From Haemophilus parainfluenzae (GTDB lineage Bacteria; Pseudomonadota; Gammaproteobacteria; Enterobacterales; Pasteurellaceae): a stretch of 64,000 nt of DNA. The stretch is from contig NZ_LR134481.1 of assembly GCF_900638025.1 (NCBI RefSeq), positions 1,240,001-1,304,000 of the forward strand. Direction: 5' to 3'. Made by a program: the position numbers and the translations under genes. Every line of letters begins with the position of its first letter. Positions within the stretch are counted from its first letter, which is position 1. The notes beneath the pieces were generated by a model, which was given only the letters and a program-made list of their open reading frames with translations, ran no database searches and was not told where the DNA came from. Shown in pieces: positions 8,266 to 18,369 of this stretch.

Positions 8266-10668
8266 ATGAAAATTACATTATTTCAAATGTGCATTATGCT
8301 CATTTGCTCTGCTTTATCTTTGCTTATTGTGCCAGATTTTTTTCTGTTTACTTGGCAGCAGGCAAAGGTGGGAATTTTAATGTTGGTTATGATTGTATTT
8401 TGTTGTCATTGGTTTAGCTATTTTACAGTTAGAAATTTTTGCATAAATGCTATCTTATTTTTGCTTACTTTAGCTTATACGCATTCACAAGCCTTATCGT
8501 TATTGACTCAAGCAGAAAAAATCTCCAGTTTACCAACTAAAATCACATTAGATCTCCATATCTCAGAAATTCTTCATCAGCAAGATTATCAAACATTGGT
8601 TGCTACGACGTCTTTATTTGATAAGGAAGAACAACGGCTTTTTATTAATTGGAGAGCACCAGAAAAACCGCAACTTGGTGAAATTTGGCGGGCGGATGTA
8701 AAGCTTCGTCCTATTTCGGCGAGATTAAATCACGGTGGGTTTGATCGACAACAATGGTATTTTTCCAAGAGGATTATTGCCGTAGGAAATGTGAAAAGTG
8801 CGGTCAAAATTGGGGAGGATTTTTCTTACCGTACATATTTTCTACAGAATAGTCTCAGGCAGACGGAAGGACTTTCTTTGCAAGGTTTACTTATCGCATT
8901 GGCATTTGGTGAGCGGGCTTGGCTGGATAATAAAACGTGGCTAATTTATCAACAAACGAATACGGCCCATTTGATTGCGATTTCAGGCCTCCATATCGGT
9001 TTAGCAATGGGTATAGGTTTTTTCTTTGCTCGATTATTGCAACTCGCACTGCCTACACGCTTTATTTCGTCCTGGTTTCCGTTTTGCTTTGGTGTGTTGA
9101 TTGCTTTAGGTTATGCCTATTTAGCTGGATTTAGTTTACCGACCTTTCGTGCAATGATGGCATTGCTTTTTATTGCAATCCTTCAATTTTCGCGACGATA
9201 TTACACGCCGTTGCAAATGCTGTGTTTAGTCGTGGCATTTTTGTTGTTTTGCGATCCGCTAATGCCGCTTTCGGTGAGCTTTTGGCTTTCAATTGGTGCT
9301 GTTACCTGCCTGATTGTGTGGTATCGATATGTTCCCTTATCAATCATTGAATGGCGACATCAAAAATTATCTAACAAAGTGCGGTGGATTTTAGGCTTGT
9401 TTCATTTGCAGTTAGGGCTGCTAATTTTATTCACGCCCATTCAGCTTTTCTTTTTTAATGGCTTAGCATTAAATGGATTCTTAGCGAATTTAATCGCAGT
9501 GCCCTTGTATAGTTTCTTACTTGTGCCATTGATTCTCTTTGCGGTGTTGACCAATGGTGTATTTTCTTCTTGGCATCTTGCAAATGTGATTGCTCAAGGG
9601 ATAACGCAATGTCTCCGTGTTTTCCAAGGATCGCATGTTCCGATTTCAATTAATTTATCCCTCATTTTGACCGCACTTTTAAGCCTTATTTTTAGCGGAA
9701 TGTTAGGTAGATTGTATTTTTCATCTCAAGCTCAAACAAAAAATACACCGTTAAAATCCAGTCAATTTTTCACACTAAATAGCACAAAAATTTTACCGCC
9801 AGACAATTATCGAAAAGCACTTTTAGGCATCATTTTTATTTTTTGTGTTTGTATTGGTTCGCTTGGCTATCGTTATTTCACTAAACCCAAATGGCAGTTA
9901 GATACGTTAGATGTTGGACAAGGTTTAGCAACCTTAATTGTGAAAGAGGGGAAAGGGGTGTTGTATGACACAGGGCCTGCTTGGCAGAGTGGAATAGGTG
10001 GCTCTTCTATGGCGGAATTAGAGATATTACCTTATCTTCAACGGGAAGGCATTGAACTTGAAACCTTGATTTTAAGCCATGATGATAATGATCATTCAGG
10101 CGGTGCTAAAGCGATTTTAGCCACATATCCAGAGATTGAACTGATTACACCTTCTCGTAAAAACTATGGCGAAACGCACCGCACTTTTTGCCTTCAGGGG
10201 AAACAATGGCAGTGGCGAGGGCTTGATTTTAAAGTTCTTTCACCAACACAAATAACAGATAGGGCGGAGAATCCCCAATCTTGCGTAATTTTACTAACGG
10301 ATGGACAGTATCAGATCCTTTTAACCGGTGATGCGGATGTAGCAACAGAAAGAGTCTTTGCCGAAAACTTAGGCAAAATTAATGTGTTACAGGTAGGACA
10401 TCATGGTAGTAAAACTTCAACAGGCGAGATTTTACTGTTACAGACAAAACCGGATATGGCCTTAATTTCAAGTGGACGATGGAATGCGTGGAATTTTCCT
10501 CATCCAACAGTCATTGAACGATTAAATCGTTATCAAAGTGCGGTCGAAAATACCGCTATTTCAGGGCATATAAGGTTAAATTTTACTGAAAAGGGCATTG
10601 AAATTGAAAAGGCGAGAGGAGATTTTTCACCTTGGTTTGTCCGTGTAATTGGATTATCCCCGAAATAA
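8266..10668 (+). CDS. comEC: ComEC/Rec2 DNA-uptake channel
   Basis: An 800-residue competence protein (rec2 in H. influenzae) that moves single-stranded DNA across the inner membrane. The N-terminus has hydrophobic segments flanking an OB-like region, the centre has the polytopic Competence domain (with HLIAISGLHIGLA near residue 240), and the C-terminus is a metallo-beta-lactamase-like domain. There LDVGQG is followed by HDDNDH at residues 605-610, close to the classical HxHxDH. Later motifs include LLTGDAD and QVGHHGSKTS. The CRP-S site upstream places it in the Sxy-dependent regulon. Five uptake signals lie inside the gene, the densest cluster in the window. msbA follows by 37 bp on the same strand and may be partly co-transcribed. 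Confidence 0.97.
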   Translation: MKITLFQMCIMLICSALSLLIVPDFFLFTWQQAKVGILMLVMIVFCCHWFSYFTVRNFCINAILFLLTLAYTHSQALSLLTQAEKISSLPTKITLDLHISEILHQQDYQTLVATTSLFDKEEQRLFINWRAPEKPQLGEIWRADVKLRPISARLNHGGFDRQQWYFSKRIIAVGNVKSAVKIGEDFSYRTYFLQNSLRQTEGLSLQGLLIALAFGERAWLDNKTWLIYQQTNTAHLIAISGLHIGLAMGIGFFFARLLQLALPTRFISSWFPFCFGVLIALGYAYLAGFSLPTFRAMMALLFIAILQFSRRYYTPLQMLCLVVAFLLFCDPLMPLSVSFWLSIGAVTCLIVWYRYVPLSIIEWRHQKLSNKVRWILGLFHLQLGLLILFTPIQLFFFNGLALNGFLANLIAVPLYSFLLVPLILFAVLTNGVFSSWHLANVIAQGITQCLRVFQGSHVPISINLSLILTALLSLIFSGMLGRLYFSSQAQTKNTPLKSSQFFTLNSTKILPPDNYRKALLGIIFIFCVCIGSLGYRYFTKPKWQLDTLDVGQGLATLIVKEGKGVLYDTGPAWQSGIGGSSMAELEILPYLQREGIELETLILSHDDNDHSGGAKAILATYPEIELITPSRKNYGETHRTFCLQGKQWQWRGLDFKVLSPTQITDRAENPQSCVILLTDGQYQILLTGDADVATERVFAENLGKINVLQVGHHGSKTSTGEILLLQTKPDMALISSGRWNAWNFPHPTVIERLNRYQSAVENTAISGHIRLNFTEKGIEIEKARGDFSPWFVRVIGLSPK

Positions 10669-10705
10669 CAGGTACAATGCAGCCAATTTTTATTAAGATA
10701 ATGTG

Positions 10706-12469
10706 ATGCAAGAACAAACTATGCAAGATAAAGATTTCTCAACCTCGCAAACTTTTAAGCGTTTATGGCCGATGATTTCACCTTTTAAATCAGGTTTATT
10801 TGTCGCTGCCGTCGCTCTCGTTTTTAATGCATTAGCTGATTCTGGCCTGATTTATATGCTTAAACCGTTGCTCGATGATGGTTTTGGGAAAGCAGATCAT
10901 TCTTTCTTGAAAATGATGGCATTTGTTGTGGTTGGTATGATTATATTGCGTGGGGTGACCAACTTTGTCTCTACTTATTGCCTGGCGTGGGTATCTGGTA
11001 AAGTGGTGATGATTATGCGCCGCCGTTTGTTTAAACATTTGATGTTTATGCCGGTAAGTTTCTTTGATCGTAATTCAACAGGAAAATTGCTTTCTCGTAT
11101 TACTTACGATTCAGAAATGATTGCTAATTCTTCCTCTAATTCATTAGTGACCATTGTACGTGAGGGTGCCTATTTAATTTCATTGCTCGTCGTGATGTTC
11201 TACACTAGTTGGGAACTGACTTTGGTTCTTTTTGTCATTGGACCAATTATTGCGGTGCTTATTCGCGTTGTATCGAAGATCTTCCGTAAGCTTAGTAAAA
11301 ACATGCAAGATTCTATGGGGGAATTAACCTCTGCGACGGAACAAATGCTAAAAGGGCATAAAGTGGTGCTTTCTTTTGGTGGGCAATTAGTGGAAGAAGA
11401 ACGTTTCGATAAAGTGAGTAACGATATGCGTCGTAAAGGCATGAAAATGGTGACGGCCGATGCGATTTCTGATCCTGTTGTGCAAGTGATTGCTTCTTTG
11501 GCGTTAGCCGCCGTGCTTTATTTGGCAACCACACCATTAATTGCGGATGATAATTTAACTGCAGGTTCTTTTACAGTCGTCTTCTCTTCCATGTTAGCGA
11601 TGATGCGTCCGTTAAAATCTTTGACGAATGTGAACTCACAATTCCAACGCGGTATGGCGGCTTGTCAGACATTATTTGCGATCTTAAATTTGGAAACAGA
11701 GAAAGATAATGGTACATATAAAGCCGAACCCGCAAAAGGTGATTTAGAATTTAAAAACGTAAGTTTTGCTTATGAGAGTAAGGAAGAGAAAGCTTTAAAT
11801 AATATCTCTTTTAATGTTCCTGCCGGCAAAACTGTGGCATTAGTGGGGCGTTCAGGTTCGGGTAAATCAACCATTGCTAATTTAGTCACACGCTTCTACG
11901 ATATTGATGAAGGTGAAATTTTATTAGATGGCGTGAGGATTCAAGATTATCGTTTATCTAATTTACGTGAGAATTGTTCTGTTGTTTCTCAACAAGTGCA
12001 TTTATTTAATGATACGATTGCCAATAATATTGCCTATGCGGCAGAAGATAAATACAGCCGTGAGCAAATTATCGAAGCAGCAAAAGCGGCTTATGCCCTA
12101 GAGTTTATCGAGAAACTTCCACAAGGTTTTGATACCGTTATTGGTGAGAATGGCGCAAGTCTTTCTGGTGGTCAACGTCAGCGTTTAGCCATTGCTCGTG
12201 CGCTATTACGTAATTCACCTGTTTTAATTTTAGATGAAGCGACTTCTGCTCTCGATACCGAATCTGAACGTGCGATTCAGTCTGCATTAGAAGAACTGAA
12301 AAAAGATCGTACGGTATTGGTTATTGCGCATCGTTTATCAACCATTGAAAATGCCGATGAAATCTTAGTTATTGAACACGGTGAAATTAAAGAACGTGGT
12401 ACGCATCAAGATTTATTAGAGCTTGATGGTGCGTATAAACAATTACACAGTATGCAGTTTAGCGGATAA
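10706..12469 (+). CDS. msbA: Lipid A export ABC transporter MsbA
   Basis: A half-size ABC exporter that flips lipid A-core across the inner membrane. The first half holds six membrane helices; the second half holds the ATPase with GRSGSGKST (Walker A), LSGGQRQR (signature) and [11 protein letters not shown] (Walker B). A GTG three bases upstream is possible, but starting at ATG 10706 matches the remembered H. influenzae N-terminus (MQEQ). The product is 587 aa; E. coli MsbA is 582. It is followed by lpxK, as in E. coli, and a small hairpin sits between the two. No uptake signal lies from msbA through most of uvrC. Confidence 0.96.
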   Translation: MQEQTMQDKDFSTSQTFKRLWPMISPFKSGLFVAAVALVFNALADSGLIYMLKPLLDDGFGKADHSFLKMMAFVVVGMIILRGVTNFVSTYCLAWVSGKVVMIMRRRLFKHLMFMPVSFFDRNSTGKLLSRITYDSEMIANSSSNSLVTIVREGAYLISLLVVMFYTSWELTLVLFVIGPIIAVLIRVVSKIFRKLSKNMQDSMGELTSATEQMLKGHKVVLSFGGQLVEEERFDKVSNDMRRKGMKMVTADAISDPVVQVIASLALAAVLYLATTPLIADDNLTAGSFTVVFSSMLAMMRPLKSLTNVNSQFQRGMAACQTLFAILNLETEKDNGTYKAEPAKGDLEFKNVSFAYESKEEKALNNISFNVPAGKTVALVGRSGSGKSTIANLVTRFYDIDEGEILLDGVRIQDYRLSNLRENCSVVSQQVHLFNDTIANNIAYAAEDKYSREQIIEAAKAAYALEFIEKLPQGFDTVIGENGASLSGGQRQRLAIARALLRNSPVLILDEATSALDTESERAIQSALEELKKDRTVLVIAHRLSTIENADEILVIEHGEIKERGTHQDLLELDGAYKQLHSMQFSG

Positions 12470-12477
12470 AATAATAA

Positions 12478-12499
12478 GGGCGAGCCAATGTGTTCGCCC
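12478..12499 (+). terminator. Weak hairpin between msbA and lpxK
   Basis: GGGCGA (12478-12483) pairs with TCGCCC (12494-12499) around a 10-nt loop. Only a short A-rich stretch follows, not a U-tract, so it is more likely an mRNA-processing or attenuating structure than a full terminator. It lies just before the lpxK ribosome site. Confidence 0.45.
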
Positions 12500-12522
12500 A
12501 AAATCAATATAGGATAAATGAA

Positions 12523-13503
12523 ATGCCTTTTTGGTACTCTAATTCAAAGCTAGCTTGGTTGCTCCTTCCTTTTTCACTGCTATTTTGGTTGATTAGCCAA
12601 ATTCGCCGGGCATTATTTTCCCTGAATATCTTATCCTCTTATAAATCTCCGAAACCGGTCATTATTGTCGGCAATCTTTCTGTCGGTGGAAATGGTAAAA
12701 CCCCTGTCGTTGTCTGGTTAGCTGAAACGTTACAACAACAAGGATTACGTATAGGCGTGATTTCTCGTGGCTATGGTAGCCAATCCAAAACCTATCCTTT
12801 ACTTGTCACACCAGAAACTGACCCCATTCAAGGGGGCGATGAACCTGTTTTAATCGCCAAAAGAACAGGTGTGCCTGTGGTGATTTCACCAAATCGTCAA
12901 CAAGCTATTGAATTACTTTTGAAAACACTGGATTGCGATCTGATTATTTCCGATGATGGATTACAACATTATAAGTTGCAACGTGATATTGAAATAGTGG
13001 TGATGGATGCAGAACGCGCTTTAGGGAACGGCTTTGTGCTACCTGCAGGACCTTTGCGTGAATTGCCAAGTCGTTTAAAAAATGTGGACTTTGTGATTAC
13101 TAATGGCGGAAAAAATGCTTATTCTGATGCCATTATGCAATTAGTTCCTCATTATGCCATTAATTTAGTGACGGCAGAAAAACGCTTGTTAAGTGAGTTT
13201 ACCCAAGGTTCAGCTATCGCGGGAATTGGTAACCCACAGCGTTTTTTCACGATGTTGGAAAATTTAAATATTCGTTTAGAAAATACGAAAGCTTTTCAAG
13301 ATCACCAGCATTTCGAGCCACAATTTTTAGAAAAACTCGCAGAAAATCAACCGCTCTTTATGACCGAAAAGGATGCCGTAAAATGCCAAGCTTTTGCTAA
13401 AGAGAATTGGTGGTATATTCCTGTTGATGCGGAGATTGTGGAGGCTGAAAATCAAGGCCAAAAACTTCCACAATTGTGGGAAAAAATCCGTCATTTGGTT
13501 TAA
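12523..13503 (+). CDS. lpxK: Tetraacyldisaccharide 4'-kinase LpxK
   Basis: LpxK phosphorylates the 4' position of the lipid A disaccharide precursor at the inner membrane. A hydrophobic N-terminal anchor ([12 protein letters not shown]) is followed by a variant Walker A ([13 protein letters not shown]) and by DDGLQHYKL. The frame opens at a GTG (12490), but ATG 12523 has the AGGA ribosome site and matches the family length, giving 326 aa (E. coli 328). It sits between msbA and ycaR-kdsB, the standard lipid A/KDO arrangement. Confidence 0.95.
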   Translation: MPFWYSNSKLAWLLLPFSLLFWLISQIRRALFSLNILSSYKSPKPVIIVGNLSVGGNGKTPVVVWLAETLQQQGLRIGVISRGYGSQSKTYPLLVTPETDPIQGGDEPVLIAKRTGVPVVISPNRQQAIELLLKTLDCDLIISDDGLQHYKLQRDIEIVVMDAERALGNGFVLPAGPLRELPSRLKNVDFVITNGGKNAYSDAIMQLVPHYAINLVTAEKRLLSEFTQGSAIAGIGNPQRFFTMLENLNIRLENTKAFQDHQHFEPQFLEKLAENQPLFMTEKDAVKCQAFAKENWWYIPVDAEIVEAENQGQKLPQLWEKIRHLV

Positions 13504-13520
13504 CTTTACTCGAGTGAAAT

Positions 13521-13700
13521 ATGCGTGAAAAACTCAATCCTCGATTATTAGACGTGATCGCTTGCCCGCGATGTTTGGCAAGATTGAAATACGATCAAGA
13601 AAATCAACGGCTCATTTGCCCTTTTGAGCAAGTGGCGTATCCTATTGAAAACGGCGTGCCGGTTTTGTTGGCAGAAAAAGCCGAAACACTGAAAGAATAA
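13521..13700 (+). CDS. ycaR: Small Trm112-like protein YcaR
   Basis: A 59-codon frame not readily found by length-limited gene calling. It reads MREKLNPRLLDVIACPRC and continues with LICPFEQVAYPIENGVPVL, the pattern of the UPF0434/Trm112 family: a CPxC knuckle, a later Cys-Pro, and the conserved AYPIENGVPVLL end. E. coli ycaR (60 aa) lies in the same place between lpxK and kdsB. Spacing is 17 bp after lpxK and 9 bp before kdsB, so it belongs to the operon. Its role is unclear; Trm112 relatives stabilise methyltransferases. Confidence 0.93.
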   Translation: MREKLNPRLLDVIACPRCLARLKYDQENQRLICPFEQVAYPIENGVPVLLAEKAETLKE

Positions 13701-13709
13701 GGAATGATT

Positions 13710-14477
13710 ATGTCATTTACAGTTATTATCCCTGCTCGTTTTGCATCGAGTCGCTTACCAGGTAAACCTTTAGCTGATATTGCCGGTAAACCCATGATTC
13801 AACATGTTTTTGAGAAAGCTCAACAATCAGGCGCGAGCCGAGTCATTATTGCGACAGATAACGAACAAGTTGAAAAGGCAGCAAAAGCTTTTGGGGCAGA
13901 AGTGTGTATGACATCAGAAGCACATAATTCTGGTACTGAGCGTTTAGCGGAAGTAGTGAGTAAGCTTGGTATTGCTGATGATGAAATTATTGTAAACATC
14001 CAAGGGGATGAGCCGCTAATTCCTCCCGTTATTGTGAGTCAAGTGGCAGAGAATTTAGCGAAATTTAATGTGAATATGGCGACGCTTGCAGTGAAAATTC
14101 ACGAAGCGGAAGAGTTATTTAACCCAAATGCGGTGAAAGTTGTTACGGATAAAGATGGCTACGTTTTATATTTTTCCCGTTCAGTGATTCCTTACGATCG
14201 TGATCAATTTATGCAATTAGCGGATACCTCCAAGGCGCAATTGGCTGATGCGTATCTTCGTCATATTGGTATTTATGCTTATCGTGCAGGCTTTATTAAA
14301 CAATATGTGCAATGGGCACCAACGCAGTTAGAAAACTTAGAGAAATTAGAGCAACTCCGTGTATTGTGGTACGGTGAGCGTATTCACGTAGAATTGGCAA
14401 AAGAAGTCCCGGCTGTTGGTGTGGATACAGTAGAAGATTTAGAAAAAGTAAGGACTCTTCTAAAATCTATCACTTGA
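13710..14477 (+). CDS. kdsB: 3-deoxy-manno-octulosonate cytidylyltransferase
   Basis: KdsB activates KDO as CMP-KDO for attachment to lipid A. The N-terminal signature [16 protein letters not shown] binds the nucleotide, and [11 protein letters not shown] carries the metal-binding Asp. Two ATGs compete; ATG 13710 is preceded at proper distance by AAGGA and gives the family-typical [10 protein letters not shown] start, 255 aa. It is the last gene of the msbA-lpxK-ycaR-kdsB unit. Confidence 0.96.
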   Translation: MSFTVIIPARFASSRLPGKPLADIAGKPMIQHVFEKAQQSGASRVIIATDNEQVEKAAKAFGAEVCMTSEAHNSGTERLAEVVSKLGIADDEIIVNIQGDEPLIPPVIVSQVAENLAKFNVNMATLAVKIHEAEELFNPNAVKVVTDKDGYVLYFSRSVIPYDRDQFMQLADTSKAQLADAYLRHIGIYAYRAGFIKQYVQWAPTQLENLEKLEQLRVLWYGERIHVELAKEVPAVGVDTVEDLEKVRTLLKSIT

Positions 14478-14574
14478 TGTACTTTGAATAAATCAGATGC
14501 TATTTAAATAAATTTTTCGCTGAAAAAATGTCTGCTATATGATATGAACTATATTGAAGAGAGATAACAAGAAT

Positions 14575-15534
14575 ATGAAAAAATTTAACTTATTGATGAC
14601 ATGTCTCTGTATGACTCAGATACCCCAACTTGCTCAAGCAGAAGAACGGGAAAATACTTGGGTTGATAAACAACATATTAATGTTAAAACAACCTTAAAT
14701 AGTTGGGCACAAAATATTGATAGCTGGATAAGTGATCCTGATGTGGATCATCCCGCAAGGGCAAGATTACGTGTAATGATGGATAGCCAATGGAATCATT
14801 ATGACCATTTTTCATTTAAACCGCGGGTTCGTGGTAAAATTCGTTTACCGAGTTTGAAAAAACGACTAAGTTTAGTATTTGGGGATGAAGATTTGGAAAA
14901 CCAGGCTAGTGATAAAAACCATGTCGGCAATGTGTATAAAAAACCATTAGACGACAATAAAAGTTACAATCGTAGTCAGGCACGTAACGATAATGCTTCT
15001 ATTGGTTTACGCTGGTCTGATGGTATTAAAAAATTAGGTATTGATACTCATCTGGATCTTGGTATTCGCTCAGGAGCGGATGTTTATGTTCGCTTTAAAG
15101 GTGAAAAAGGATGGCAGATCAATGATGATCTTGCGACTAGGCTAGAACAAATTTACCGTTATGGCAGCAATAGTAAACATTACGTTCGTACTAATTTTGA
15201 AACAACTTATAGCCGTTCAGTAAACACATTTATCGGCGACAACTTATACCTGCAATATGAGCATGACATCGACGAAGATATTTCATGGGGAAATAGTATT
15301 TATCAACAGCATGATTTTGCAAATGATAAACGCTTAAGTTACGGTATTTTTATCGGTGGTGATTTAGATCATAATAAATTTGATATAAACCAATACGGAC
15401 CATTTATAAGCTGGCGTCAGCCAATTTGGCGAAAATGGCTGTTTATTCAACCTGAACTAAATTACTATAATGACCGAAGTCAGGATCGTAATCATCATCT
15501 TGGTGCATTTGTACGATTAGAAGCAATTTTCTAG
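14575..15534 (+). CDS. Outer-membrane beta-barrel protein, function unknown
   Basis: A 319-residue product with a Sec signal peptide (hydrophobic core then AQA before Glu-Glu, cleavage near residue 22). The mature part is rich in Tyr, Asn, Asp and Arg in alternating strand-like stretches and ends in Phe, the C-terminal aromatic typical of BAM-inserted barrels. The frame opens at a TTG, but ATG 14575 begins a proper signal peptide. I recall a homologous hypothetical protein in H. influenzae near uvrC, but no function. No lipobox. It has its own AT-rich upstream region after kdsB. Confidence 0.8.
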   Translation: MKKFNLLMTCLCMTQIPQLAQAEERENTWVDKQHINVKTTLNSWAQNIDSWISDPDVDHPARARLRVMMDSQWNHYDHFSFKPRVRGKIRLPSLKKRLSLVFGDEDLENQASDKNHVGNVYKKPLDDNKSYNRSQARNDNASIGLRWSDGIKKLGIDTHLDLGIRSGADVYVRFKGEKGWQINDDLATRLEQIYRYGSNSKHYVRTNFETTYSRSVNTFIGDNLYLQYEHDIDEDISWGNSIYQQHDFANDKRLSYGIFIGGDLDHNKFDINQYGPFISWRQPIWRKWLFIQPELNYYNDRSQDRNHHLGAFVRLEAIF

Positions 15535-15557
15535 CAATAATAACATTAACTATTATG

Positions 15558-15589
15558 GAGTCATATGTCATGAAATGATAAATTGACTC
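15558..15589 (+). terminator. Weak terminator after the outer-membrane protein gene
   Basis: GAGTCA (15558-15563) pairs with TGACTC (15584-15589), with an inner TCAT/ATGA pairing, and is followed by TTTCTT. The stem is AT-rich, so termination is probably partial. Confidence 0.4.
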
Positions 15590-15714
15590 TTTCTTGTAGA
15601 GATTGAATTGGTTGTTCTTACAATATTCTTTCAGTGTTGAATTGTTAAACTCAGTATAATTTATAGTGAATTTTCTTGAGGTTATGGATTCATCTTATTT
15701 CAAAAATCTTATTC

Positions 15715-17541
15715 ATGTTTGATTCCAAAAAGTTTCTCTCCGATGTTTCTCATAAACCTGGTGTGTATCGTATGTATGACGATAAAGATCAGGTTATTTA
15801 TGTGGGTAAAGCGAAAGATCTTAAAAAGCGCCTTTCCAGCTATTTCCGAAAAAACTTAAGCAGCAAAAAAACAGAAGCCTTGGTGTCGTCAATTCATCAT
15901 ATTGATACGACGATTACCTCTTCAGAAACAGAAGCATTATTGCTTGAGCATAATTTCATTAAGCTTTATCAACCTCGTTATAACGTATTATTGCGAGATG
16001 ATAAATCCTATCCTTTTATTTTATTGACGAAAGAACGTCATCCTCGTATAACTTCTTATCGTGGAACGAAAAAAATTGCAGGCGAGTATTTCGGACCTTA
16101 TCCTCATGCGGGTGCCGTGCGTGAAACCTTGTCGTTAATGCAAAAATTATTCCCTGTTCGTCAATGTGAAAATTCGGTTTATAACAATCGTTCCCGCCCT
16201 TGTTTGCAATATCAAATCGGGCGTTGTTCTGCACCTTGTGTGGCAGGTTATGTGAGCGATGAAGAATATAACCAACAAGTAGAATTAGCACGATTATTTT
16301 TGCAAGGAAAAGATCAGCAAGTATTAGATTATCTCATTGGTAAAATGGAGCAGGCGAGCCGAGATTTAGATTTTGAAGGAGCTGCACGTTATCGTGATCA
16401 AATTCAAGCGGTTCGTGCGGTTATCGAAAAACAATTTGTTTCCAATGAACGTTTGGACGATATGGATATTATGTCTATTGCGTATCAACATGGTTTAGCT
16501 TGTGTTCAAGTGATGTTTATTCGTCAAGGTAAAGTATTAGGCAATCGCAGCTATTTTCCGAAAGTACCCGCTAATACAGATTTATCTGAATTAACAGCCA
16601 CTTTTGTTGGGCAGTTTTATTTACAAGGTCATCAGGGCAGAAGTATTCCTAATAGTATTATTGTGGATCATAAATTAGATGAAAAAGCGGAGCTTGAGGC
16701 CTTATTAACTGAACAAGCTGGCCGAAAAGTGGTGATACAAGAATCCGCTAAAGGTGATAAAGGTAAATATCTACAACTCGCACAAATTAATGCCAAAGCG
16801 GCTTTAGCGACTCAACTTAAACAATCTTCCAGAATGCATGAACGTTATCAGGCGCTTTGTGAATTGCTCGATATGCCTGAAATTAAACGTATGGAATGTT
16901 TTGATATTAGTCATACGATGGGGAATCAAACCGTCGCATCTTGCGTGGTATTTAATCAAGAAGGCCCACTGAAATCAGATTATCGCCGTTTTAATATTGA
17001 AGGCATTACTGGTGGCGATGATTATGCCGCGATGGAGCAAGCCTTAAAGAAACGTTACGACCGCGATCTTGAGGAAGATAAAATCCCCGATATTATTTTT
17101 ATTGATGGTGGTAAAGGGCAGCTTAATCGTGCCTTAGCGGTTTTTCATCACCTCAACGTAAAATGGGATAAAAATCGACCGCACTTAATTGGTGTGGCAA
17201 AAGGAGTGGATCGTCGAGCAGGACAAGAGGTGTTGATTATCAGCAAACAAGATCGTGAAATCCATTTGCCGGATGATAGTCTTGCGCTGCATTTAATCCA
17301 ACATATTCGAGATGAAAGCCATAATCATGCGATTAGCGGTCATCGTCAAAAACGCCAAAAAGCCTTTACCCAAAGTGGATTGGAAACCATTGAAGGGGTG
17401 GGCGCTAAACGACGTCAAGCCTTGCTGAAATATTTAGGGGGATTGCAAGGTGTGAAAAATGCCACGTTGGATGAGATCGCCTCTGTACCCGGTATTTCTA
17501 AAGCGTTAGCAGAAAAGATTTTCGAGACCTTAAAAAGTTAG
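15715..17541 (+). CDS. uvrC: Excinuclease ABC subunit C
   Basis: UvrC makes both incisions in nucleotide excision repair. It has an N-terminal GIY-YIG nuclease ([20 protein letters not shown]), a central UVR motif ([16 protein letters not shown]), the RNase H-like C-terminal nuclease ([16 protein letters not shown]) and two C-terminal HhH motifs. A TTG 39 bp upstream keeps the frame open, but ATG 15715 gives the family N-terminus (MFDSKKFL) and 608 aa (E. coli 610). No LexA box was seen at its start. Another SOS-type repair gene, uvrD, lies 24 kb away. Confidence 0.97.
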   Translation: MFDSKKFLSDVSHKPGVYRMYDDKDQVIYVGKAKDLKKRLSSYFRKNLSSKKTEALVSSIHHIDTTITSSETEALLLEHNFIKLYQPRYNVLLRDDKSYPFILLTKERHPRITSYRGTKKIAGEYFGPYPHAGAVRETLSLMQKLFPVRQCENSVYNNRSRPCLQYQIGRCSAPCVAGYVSDEEYNQQVELARLFLQGKDQQVLDYLIGKMEQASRDLDFEGAARYRDQIQAVRAVIEKQFVSNERLDDMDIMSIAYQHGLACVQVMFIRQGKVLGNRSYFPKVPANTDLSELTATFVGQFYLQGHQGRSIPNSIIVDHKLDEKAELEALLTEQAGRKVVIQESAKGDKGKYLQLAQINAKAALATQLKQSSRMHERYQALCELLDMPEIKRMECFDISHTMGNQTVASCVVFNQEGPLKSDYRRFNIEGITGGDDYAAMEQALKKRYDRDLEEDKIPDIIFIDGGKGQLNRALAVFHHLNVKWDKNRPHLIGVAKGVDRRAGQEVLIISKQDREIHLPDDSLALHLIQHIRDESHNHAISGHRQKRQKAFTQSGLETIEGVGAKRRQALLKYLGGLQGVKNATLDEIASVPGISKALAEKIFETLKS

Positions 17542-17610
17542 GAAAAACCTTGATTTTCTATGCGAACTGTCTATGATCCAACCTTTCGGATTTTATTATA
17601 GGAACATATT

Positions 17611-18330
17611 ATGTTTGAATGGCTTGTTGATCCTGAAGCATGGATTTCATTGCTTACTTTGACCGCACTTGAAATCGTCTTGGGTATCGATAACATTATT
17701 TTTATTAGTATTTTAGTGGGACGTTTACCGGCGAATCAACGCCAATCTGGTCGCATTATCGGTCTTGGATTAGCGATGATTACCCGTATTTTACTTCTTG
17801 TTTCCCTTTCTTGGATGATGAAATTAACGGAGCCTCTATTCACTTTAGTTGGTCAGGAAATTTCAGGCCGTGATTTGATTTTATTCGTTGGGGGCTTATT
17901 CCTGATTGTGAAAAGTACAGGTGAAATCAAAGAAGCGATGCATCCTGAAGCACATCATGAAGAAGAGAATAACAAGAAGAAAGTCAGTTATTTGGGGGTA
18001 TTAATCCAAATTGCGATTTTAGATATCGTATTTTCTTTAGACTCTGTCATCACAGCTGTAGGGATGGCAAATCACCTTCCAGTGATGATATTGGCAATTA
18101 TGATTGCAGTAGGTGTAATGATGTTTGCGGCCAAACCAATTGGTGATTTTGTTGATACCCATCCAACATTAAAGATTTTAGCCTTAGCCTTCTTAATTTT
18201 GGTTGGCGTAAGTTTAATGGCTGAAAGTTTGGATATTCATATTCCAAAAGGCTACATTTACTTTGCAATGGGCTTCTCAGCAGTAGTTGAAATGCTCAAC
18301 ATCAAAATGCGAAAATCACTTGGTCATTAA
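17611..18330 (+). CDS. TerC-family integral membrane protein, YgdQ-like
   Basis: A 239-residue membrane protein with about seven helices and the TerC signatures LEIVLGIDNIIF near the start and LDIVFSLDSVITAVG in the second half; the repeated Asp residues lie within membrane helices. It closely resembles E. coli YgdQ in length and order of motifs. TerC relatives such as Alx and MntP-like proteins have been tied to manganese export or metal loading of exported proteins; the substrate here is not known. An uptake signal (17662-17670) lies near the start. It ends at a strong shared terminator. Confidence 0.9.
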   Translation: MFEWLVDPEAWISLLTLTALEIVLGIDNIIFISILVGRLPANQRQSGRIIGLGLAMITRILLLVSLSWMMKLTEPLFTLVGQEISGRDLILFVGGLFLIVKSTGEIKEAMHPEAHHEEENNKKKVSYLGVLIQIAILDIVFSLDSVITAVGMANHLPVMILAIMIAVGVMMFAAKPIGDFVDTHPTLKILALAFLILVGVSLMAESLDIHIPKGYIYFAMGFSAVVEMLNIKMRKSLGH

Positions 18331-18337
18331 ATCATAT

Positions 18338-18369
18338 AAAAAGGCGGAACAATGTGTTCCGCCTTTTTT
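18338..18369. terminator. Strong bidirectional terminator between the TerC-family gene and hitC
   Basis: AAAAAGGCGGAACA (18338-18351) pairs perfectly with TGTTCCGCCTTTTT (18355-18368) around a 3-nt loop, with T-runs on both sides. The hitC stop codon overlaps the stem on the minus strand, so the structure ends both convergent transcripts. Confidence 0.93.
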
